From: an uncultured Clostridia bacterium
GTDB taxonomy: Bacteria; Bacillota; Clostridia; Oscillospirales; Oscillospiraceae
NCBI GenBank assembly: GCA_947383645.1
Contig: CANDEH010000009.1
Coordinates: 1 to 36,166, forward strand
Direction of reading: 5' to 3'
DNA: 36,166 bases
Every line of letters begins with the position of its first letter. Position 1 is the stretch's first letter. Below, piece after piece: positions 31,646-36,166 of the stretch. Position numbers and translations under genes: made by a program. The notes under the pieces were generated by a model. That model saw only the letters and a program-made list of their open reading frames with translations. It did no database searches and had not been told where the DNA came from.

Positions 31646-31842
31646 TTTGCTGCCTCAGCAGCAAAGAGCCCCTCGGGAGAGTTTCGCGCCCGCAGGCGCG
31701 AAATAAATTGAAATCATTTTTTGCGGAAACCGCGCTTGCGCAAAAAATACCTTTCGCCCTGCGCAGTGTGCGAGCGTTAGCGAGTGCGCGGAGCAGGGCG
31801 CATTCCCCCCCTCGCTGGAAGCGGCCATGCCGCTTTCAGCGA
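31646..31842 (-). repeat. Multi-hairpin intergenic element, copy 3 (inverted)
   Basis: Read on the minus strand, the order is as in copies 1 and 2. HP1 is 31830-31842 with 31812-31824 (13 bp, one wobble). HP2 is 31793-31800 with 31755-31762 (8 bp, enclosing a 30-nt internal region). HP3 is 31739-31748 with 31716-31725 (10 bp), with a GCGGTTTCC loop side shared with copy 1. HP4 is 31695-31703 with 31682-31690 (9 bp). A short CCC/GGG stem follows, then HP5 31658-31665 with 31646-31653 (8 bp). The AAAAATGATTT linker after HP3 also matches copy 1. The 25-nt linker of copies 1 and 2 is mostly lost. Confidence 0.75.
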
Positions 31843-31867
31843 ATAAGTGCAGCGGGTTTCCGGCGAA

Positions 31868-31911
31868 GACATAGATAGACCAAAGACAAAAGTCTTTGGT
31901 CTATCTATGTC
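31868..31911. repeat. Perfect 20-bp hairpin upstream of spoIVA
   Basis: The arms 31868-31887 and 31892-31911 are fully complementary around the loop AAAA. The right arm covers the -35 region of the likely spoIVA promoter. It has no T-run and lies next to copy 3 of the multi-hairpin element. Confidence 0.85.
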
Positions 31912-31927
31912 CACCCTCTCATAAACT
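31899..31927 (+). promoter_or_regulatory. Likely sigma-E promoter of spoIVA
   Basis: CATAAACT (31920-31927) fits the sigma-E -10 pattern CATACAMT at seven of eight positions. GTCTATCT (31899-31906), 13 bp upstream, is a fair -35. spoIVA is sigma-E-dependent in B. subtilis. The -35 box is embedded in the hairpin arm. Confidence 0.55.
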
Positions 31928-31962
31928 CCCAGTGAAAGACTACGGAAAAGAGGGCGGAGGCT

Positions 31963-33441
31963 ATGACAAACACCAGCATCTATCAGGACATCGCCATGCG
32001 CACGGAGGGCAGTCTCTTCTTGGGGATCTTGGGGCCTGTCCGCACGGGGAAGTCCACCTTCATCAAGCGCTTCATGGAGACCCAGGTGATCCCGAACATC
32101 GAGAACGTGTACCGGCGGGAGCGGGCCATTGACGAGCTGCCCCAGTCCGGCAGCGGCAAGACCATCATGACTGCCGAGCCCAAGTTCGTCCCCGAGGAGG
32201 CGGTGGAGGTCGCTCTGGAGGACGGCGCCGTCTTCTCCGTCCGGCTGATCGACAGCGTGGGCTACATGGTCAAGGGGGCCATGGGCCAGTTCGAGGACGG
32301 ACAGCCCCGGATGGTCACCACCCCCTGGTTCGAGCAGGAGATCCCCATGGCCGAGGCGGCGGAGATCGGCACCAGGAAGGTGATTACCGAGCACTCCACC
32401 ATCGGCATCGTCATCACCACCGACGGCAGTATCACCGACATCGACCGGGAGGACTACGTGGAGCCGGAGGAGCGGGTCATCAGCGAGCTGAAGGAGCTGG
32501 GCAAGCCCTTCATCGTGCTCCTGAACTCCGCCGATCCCCGGTCCCAGCGGGCCATGGCCATCAGCGAGGAGATCTCCCAGCGCCACGGCGTGGCCTGCAT
32601 GCCCATCAACTGCCTGACGCTGAATGAGCAGGACATCAAGGACATCCTCAAGGCGGTGCTCTTTGAGTTCCCCCTCTGCGAGATGGACTTCTTCCTGCCC
32701 GCCTGGGTGGACGCCCTGGACATGGACCACCCCATCAAGAGCAACATCTACGCTCATATCCGAGAGGCCGCCGGGGACCTCTCCCACGTGCGGGAGGTAC
32801 GGGAGGCCCTGACGGTGATCGACGAGGCGGAGGAGATCAGCGCCTCCCGCATCGCCGGCATCGACCTGGGCAAGGGCGTGGCCCGTGTGGAGTTGGAATT
32901 GCCCCGGGAGCTGTTCTACGAGACTTTGAGCAGTCAGTCCGGCTTCACCATCGCCGACGACGGGGACCTTCTGAGCCTCCTCCGATCCCTGGCGGAGGTG
33001 AAGCGGTCCTACGACAAGGTCTCCGACGCTCTTCAGAGCGTCCACGAGACGGGCTACGGCATCGTTATGCCTGGCATGGAGGAGCTGATCTTGGAGGAGC
33101 CGGAGATCATGCGGCAGGGGGGACGCTACGGCGTCCGGCTGAAGGCCAACGCCCCCTCCATCCACATGTTCAAGGTGGACATCGAGTCCACGGTGTCCCC
33201 CATCGTGGGCAACGAGAAGCAGAGCGAGGACATGGTCAACTATCTGATGGAGAAGTTCGAGGGGGACACGGCGAAGATCTGGGAGTCCAACATCTTTGGC
33301 CGCAGCTTCCACGAGCTGGTAAACGAGGATCTCCAGGCCAAACTCCAGCGGATGCCCGAGGACGCCCGCCGGAAGTTCCAGGAGACCTTGCAGCGCATCG
33401 TCAACGAGGGCAGCGGCGGACTGATCTGCATCATTCTGTAG
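31963..33441 (+). CDS. spoIVA: Stage IV sporulation protein A (coat morphogenetic ATPase)
   Basis: This 492-aa ATPase polymerises on the forespore surface to form the coat basement layer. The N-terminal domain has Walker A GPVRTGKST (about residues 24-32). The family segments YQDIAMRTEGSLFLGILGP, SGKTIMTAEPKFVPEEAVE and IDSVGYMVKGA are present. The conserved C-terminal region (IFGRSFHELVNEDLQAKLQRMPEDAR and on) contacts SpoVM and SipL in studied species. Length equals the B. subtilis protein. GGGCGGAGG precedes the ATG. It is a single-gene unit ended by a strong bidirectional terminator. Confidence 0.97.
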   Translation: MTNTSIYQDIAMRTEGSLFLGILGPVRTGKSTFIKRFMETQVIPNIENVYRRERAIDELPQSGSGKTIMTAEPKFVPEEAVEVALEDGAVFSVRLIDSVGYMVKGAMGQFEDGQPRMVTTPWFEQEIPMAEAAEIGTRKVITEHSTIGIVITTDGSITDIDREDYVEPEERVISELKELGKPFIVLLNSADPRSQRAMAISEEISQRHGVACMPINCLTLNEQDIKDILKAVLFEFPLCEMDFFLPAWVDALDMDHPIKSNIYAHIREAAGDLSHVREVREALTVIDEAEEISASRIAGIDLGKGVARVELELPRELFYETLSSQSGFTIADDGDLLSLLRSLAEVKRSYDKVSDALQSVHETGYGIVMPGMEELILEEPEIMRQGGRYGVRLKANAPSIHMFKVDIESTVSPIVGNEKQSEDMVNYLMEKFEGDTAKIWESNIFGRSFHELVNEDLQAKLQRMPEDARRKFQETLQRIVNEGSGGLICIIL

Positions 33442-33466
33442 CACGAAGCCGCGGGATCCGGGCGCC

Positions 33467-33501
33467 AAAAAATGGGCGGTTTTTAAAACCGCCCATTTTT
33501 T
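33467..33501. terminator. Bidirectional terminator between spoIVA and pfk
   Basis: A 17-bp perfect inverted repeat (33467-33483 with 33485-33501) has a GGGCGG core flanked by A-runs and T-runs, so it can end transcription from both convergent genes. Confidence 0.85.
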
Positions 33502-33529
33502 CCTGAAAAATACCGTCAGTTTTCCGCTT

Positions 33530-34768
33530 TTACTTGGCAAGCACCTTTTTCAGCCGGGCAAACTGGGGGAGGCCGTTGACCTTGACCATCTCCGTTTCGC
33601 CCTGAATGAGGGGCAGGCAGTAGTCGATAAAGGCCTGCTCCACGCCGTTGTGCTGGGCGTTGATCCACTCCAGAGGCACTTTTTTCTCGGTGTTGGCCAC
33701 GTCCTTGAGGTCGATGAGCTTGGTCTTGCAGACGTATTTGCCGCCCTCCCGGGTGCACTCAAAGCCCACCATCTTGTCGGTGAGACCCGCCACGGCGTTC
33801 TCCACGGCGGCCCGGCCGGCCAGAAAGGACTCCTCATAGTCGGTGCGGGAGGCCAGATGGGCGCCGCAGCGCTGGAGCAGGCTCAGTTCGATCCCGCGGA
33901 CCTTGACGTCCAGCTTCTGCTTCACCACGTCGGCCAGATTGGCGGCCAGACCGCCCAGCTGGGCGTGGCCGAAGCCGTCAGTGGCGGAGGTCTGGGCCTC
34001 GGAGACGAAGGAGCCGTCGGCGTAGTGGATGCCCTCGGAGACGGCCACCATGCAGCAGCCCTTCTCGTCGTAGACCCGCTTCACATCGGCCAGAAACTTA
34101 TCCATGTCGAAGTCCACCTCAGGCAGATAGATGAGGTCCGGGCCCGTGCCGTCGATGTTGGCCAGTGCGGAGGCGGCGGTGAGCCAGCCGGCGTGGCGGC
34201 CCATGATCTCCATAACGACCACCATGCCCGTGTCGTAGACCTGGGCGTCCCGATGGACCTCCATGCAGGAGGTGGCGATATACTTGGCCGCGCTGGCAAA
34301 GCCCGGGCAGTGGTCGGTGCCGAAGAGGTCGTTGTCGATGGTCTTGGGCACGCCCATGACCCGGCACTCGTAGCCCACCTTCATCATATACTTGGAGATC
34401 TTGTTGCAGGTATCCATGGAGTCGTTGCCGCCGTTGTAGAAGAAGTAGCGGACGTCGTACTTCTTAAAGATCTCCAGGATGCGCCTGTAGTCGGTGTCGT
34501 CCACATCCGGATCGGCGATTTTGTAGCGGCAGGAGCCCAGGGCAGAGGAGGGGGTGAACTTGAGCAGGGCCAGCTCCTCGGGGTCCTCCTGACCCATGTC
34601 GAAGAGACGGTCATTCAGCACGCCCTTGATGCCGTGCTCCGCGCCGTAGACAGCGGTAATCATGGGGTTGTCCAGGGCCGTGCGGATCACGCCGAAAGCA
34701 CTGGCGTTGATGGCCGACGTGGGACCGCCGGACTGTCCGATGATGCAGGCGCCTCTAAGCTCATTCAT
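33530..34768 (-). CDS. pfp: Phosphofructokinase, probably PPi-dependent
   Basis: This 412-aa protein converts fructose-6-P to fructose-1,6-bisphosphate. The segment GGNDSMDT (113-120) has Asp where ATP-using enzymes have Gly (GGDGS). PKTIDND (141-147) has Lys where ATP enzymes have Gly. Both changes are the accepted markers of PPi use. The catalytic Asp is 145, and MGRHAGWL lies downstream. Length is that of the clade of about 400 aa. GGAGG precedes the ATG at 34768. It is divergent from the aldolase gene, and a reversible PPi-linked step fits anaerobic energy saving. Phosphoryl donor is inferred from residues, not assayed. Confidence 0.9.
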   Translation of the reverse strand: MNELRGACIIGQSGGPTSAINASAFGVIRTALDNPMITAVYGAEHGIKGVLNDRLFDMGQEDPEELALLKFTPSSALGSCRYKIADPDVDDTDYRRILEIFKKYDVRYFFYNGGNDSMDTCNKISKYMMKVGYECRVMGVPKTIDNDLFGTDHCPGFASAAKYIATSCMEVHRDAQVYDTGMVVVMEIMGRHAGWLTAASALANIDGTGPDLIYLPEVDFDMDKFLADVKRVYDEKGCCMVAVSEGIHYADGSFVSEAQTSATDGFGHAQLGGLAANLADVVKQKLDVKVRGIELSLLQRCGAHLASRTDYEESFLAGRAAVENAVAGLTDKMVGFECTREGGKYVCKTKLIDLKDVANTEKKVPLEWINAQHNGVEQAFIDYCLPLIQGETEMVKVNGLPQFARLKKVLAK

Positions 34769-34812
34769 GGATGAATACCTCCAAAATTAAAATATTCTTT
34801 ACAGAATGGGTT

Positions 34813-34859
34813 ATTATATGAAACGGGAATATTATAGCAAAGACTTATGCTGTTGTAAA
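34813..34859 (-). promoter_or_regulatory. Tandem sigma-A promoters of the phosphofructokinase gene
   Basis: On the minus strand the distal promoter is TTTACA (34854-34859), 17 bp, TATAAT (34831-34836). A second set, TTTGCT (34836-34841), 17 bp, TATAAT (34813-34818), lies just downstream. The sets are 18 bp apart. Confidence 0.7.
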
Positions 34860-34882
34860 CGTGAAGAATGACCGACCTTGTC

Positions 34883-34911
34883 TTGATTTTTGGGGCAGAT
34901 AATGGTAAAAA
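34883..34911 (+). promoter_or_regulatory. Possible sigma-A promoter upstream of a 100-codon ORF
   Basis: TTGATT (34883-34888), a 17-bp spacer and TAAAAA (34906-34911) point towards the reading frame at 34994. The match is moderate. Confidence 0.35.
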
Positions 34912-34993
34912 TGGTGTGATAAACCGGTAATTTGTTGTTGCCGGGACAGGAACTATCCTGGATGGAATCAAGAGAATAGGGGAGAAGGGAAGC

Positions 34994-35296
34994 GTGCCGA
35001 TCCGGCGGTTATCGGATCGGGAGATATTGCTCTGTCAGCTGCTGCGCGGGGTGCGGACGGCGCAGATATTGTGGGCAGATGCCGGAGACTTTCGGCGGCT
35101 TAGAGTGCTCCGGGAGGAGAGACCTTCAAAAAACGCGTCCGGGATGGGAATTGCCGCTCAGATTGCCGCAGCCGCGCATGGTGGGAGCGGTCAGGCGGAG
35201 GTTTTTCCATTCACAGATCCTACAAAAGCGGAACCTGTCCACATGGAGTTTTGTCCCGCTTGCCTGTTGCAATCTGAGAAAAATGTGGTAAAATAG
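34994..35296 (+). CDS. Doubtful 100-aa hypothetical ORF
   Basis: The GTG at 34994 has GGAGAAGGG upstream and a possible promoter. The product starts PIRRLSDREILLCQLLRG and has a late CPAC motif, but it matches no family I know. Its last codons run through the fba promoter, which argues against it. It may be leader sequence or a short lineage-specific gene. Otherwise the 558-bp gap from 34769 to 35326 holds only promoters. Confidence 0.3.
   Translation: MPIRRLSDREILLCQLLRGVRTAQILWADAGDFRRLRVLREERPSKNASGMGIAAQIAAAAHGGSGQAEVFPFTDPTKAEPVHMEFCPACLLQSEKNVVK
35267..35294 (+). promoter_or_regulatory. Sigma-A promoter of fba
   Basis: TTGCAA (35267-35272), a 16-bp spacer and TAAAAT (35289-35294), with TGTGG before the -10, lie 32 bp before the fba ATG. 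Confidence 0.7.
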
Positions 35297-35326
35297 AGAA
35301 GACATCATTATAAGGAGGTTATTCCC

Positions 35327-36166
35327 ATGCCCCTTGTTACAACCACCGAAATGTTCAAGAAGGCCTATAACGGCGGCTACGCCATCGGCGCCTTCAACGT
35401 CAACAACATGGAGATCGTCCAGGGCATCACCGAGGCCGCCAAGGAGGTCAACGCCCCCCTGATTCTCCAGGTCTCCAAGGGCGCCCGGGCCTACGCCAAC
35501 CACACCTACCTCATCAAGCTGGTGGAGGCCGCCGTCATCGAGACCGGCCTGCCCATCTGCCTGCACCTGGACCACGGCGACAGCTTTGAGACCTGCAAGT
35601 CCTGCATCGACGGCGGCTTCACCTCCGTGATGATCGACGCCAGCTCCAAGCCCTTCGAGGAGAACATCGAGATCACCCGGAAGGTCGTCGAGTACGCCCA
35701 CGACCACGGCGTGGTCGTTGAGGCCGAGCTGGGCGCGCTGGCCGGCGTGGAGGACGAGGTCAACGTCTCCGCCGAGCACTCCCACTACACCCGTCCCGAG
35801 GAGGTCCAGGAGTTCGTCAGCAAGACCGGCTGCGACTCCCTGGCCATCGCCATCGGCACCAGCCACGGCGCCTACAAGTTCACCGCCGCCCAGTGCACCC
35901 GCAACGAGAAGGGCGAGCTGGTTCCCCCTCCCCTGCGCTTCGACATTCTGGACGAGGTGGTCAAGCGCCTGCCCGGCTTCCCCATCGTGCTCCACGGCTC
36001 CTCCAGCGTGCCCCAGGAGTATGTGAAGATGGTCAACGCCAACGGCGGCAAGATGCCCGACGCCGTGGGCATCCCCGAGGAGCAGCTCCGCCAGGCCGCC
36101 CGCAGCGCCGTGTGCAAGATCAACATCGACTCCGACCTGCGCCTGGCCATGACCGGCACCATCCGC
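35327..36166 (+). CDS. fba: Class II fructose-1,6-bisphosphate aldolase (3' truncated by window edge)
   Basis: 280 codons are present from ATG 35327 (AAGGAGG nine bases upstream). The enzyme splits fructose-1,6-bisphosphate into DHAP and glyceraldehyde-3-P. The N-terminus (PLVTTTEMFKKAYNGGYAIGAFNVNNMEIVQG) and the zinc and catalytic segment LHLDHGDSFETC (about residues 81-92) are intact. Other conserved parts are VEAELGALAGVEDE, GTSHGAYKF, LHGSSSVP and CKINIDSDLRLAMTGTIR. Codon use is highly biased to C-ending codons, as expected for a strongly expressed gene. Confidence 0.96.
   Translation, partial: MPLVTTTEMFKKAYNGGYAIGAFNVNNMEIVQGITEAAKEVNAPLILQVSKGARAYANHTYLIKLVEAAVIETGLPICLHLDHGDSFETCKSCIDGGFTSVMIDASSKPFEENIEITRKVVEYAHDHGVVVEAELGALAGVEDEVNVSAEHSHYTRPEEVQEFVSKTGCDSLAIAIGTSHGAYKFTAAQCTRNEKGELVPPPLRFDILDEVVKRLPGFPIVLHGSSSVPQEYVKMVNANGGKMPDAVGIPEEQLRQAARSAVCKINIDSDLRLAMTGTIR

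Noticed and set aside
31777..33540. 587-codon minus-strand frame
   Set aside because: Antisense to spoIVA; a shadow frame.

Overview
The window comes from a high-GC, endospore-lineage member of the Clostridia, most likely Oscillospiraceae (Flavonifractor/Lawsonibacter/Oscillibacter-like). The basis is GC-rich coding sequence with sigma-A type promoters, and the sporulation genes spoVM, sipL-like and spoIVA. A Bacillus-type yicC-remA-gmk-rpoZ-priA-def-fmt-rsmB-rlmN-prpC-prkC-rsgA gene order, a PPi-type phosphofructokinase and a large serine recombinase with a DUF4368-like tail point the same way. The placement is inferred from gene content only.

Layout. 1-632 is the 3' end of a serine recombinase, the edge of a mobile element that stops beside tRNA-Pro(TGG) (699-774, minus) and its terminator. 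806-4091 (minus) holds an O-antigen-ligase-like protein, a family 2 glycosyltransferase and a small membrane protein. 4302-5872 (minus) is an M24 peptidase plus a YqeG-type HAD phosphatase. 5949-8315 (plus) holds an unrecognised protein with a GH18-like motif, a DUF3343 protein and a cysteine-desulfurase-like enzyme. 8534-12577 holds cdaA and cdaR (c-di-AMP synthesis), an RseC-like protein, a DUF5685 protein and a J-domain protein with a Cys-rich tail. 12800-25778 is the conserved housekeeping run: RNA processing, biofilm/regulatory RemA, nucleotide kinase, RNA polymerase omega, replication restart, N-terminal formyl-Met handling, rRNA methylation, the PP2C/PASTA-kinase signalling pair and the ribosome-assembly GTPase RsgA. 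26105-27997 carries a 49-aa membrane protein, a 24-aa spoVM and a SipL-like SPOCS/LysM protein. 28316-31329 (minus) is a polar amino-acid ABC transporter with a CBS-domain protein as its last gene. 31963-33441 is spoIVA. 33530-34768 (minus) is a PPi-type phosphofructokinase, and 35327 to the end is class II fructose-bisphosphate aldolase.

Themes. SpoVM, SipL and SpoIVA, which together anchor the spore coat basement layer on the forespore membrane, lie within about 7 kb. CdaA/CdaR and a DarB/CbpB-like CBS protein could be the source and a sensor of c-di-AMP. PFK and aldolase are divergently placed consecutive glycolytic enzymes.

The most unusual feature is in the intergenic DNA. Three loci (15156-15367 plus, 28003-28220 plus, 31646-31842 minus) carry a roughly 200-bp element made of five or six hairpins in the same order. 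Two copies share linkers that are identical over 25 and 15 nt, yet nearly every stem has a different sequence while its two arms stay complementary. This looks like a structured, covarying repeat family that I cannot assign to any known class. A nested palindrome (12578-12735), a tandem hairpin array (25784-25940), a hairpin stem repeated at two loci (8352 and 25914), and a perfect 20-bp hairpin over the likely sigma-E promoter of spoIVA add to this structure-rich intergenic landscape.
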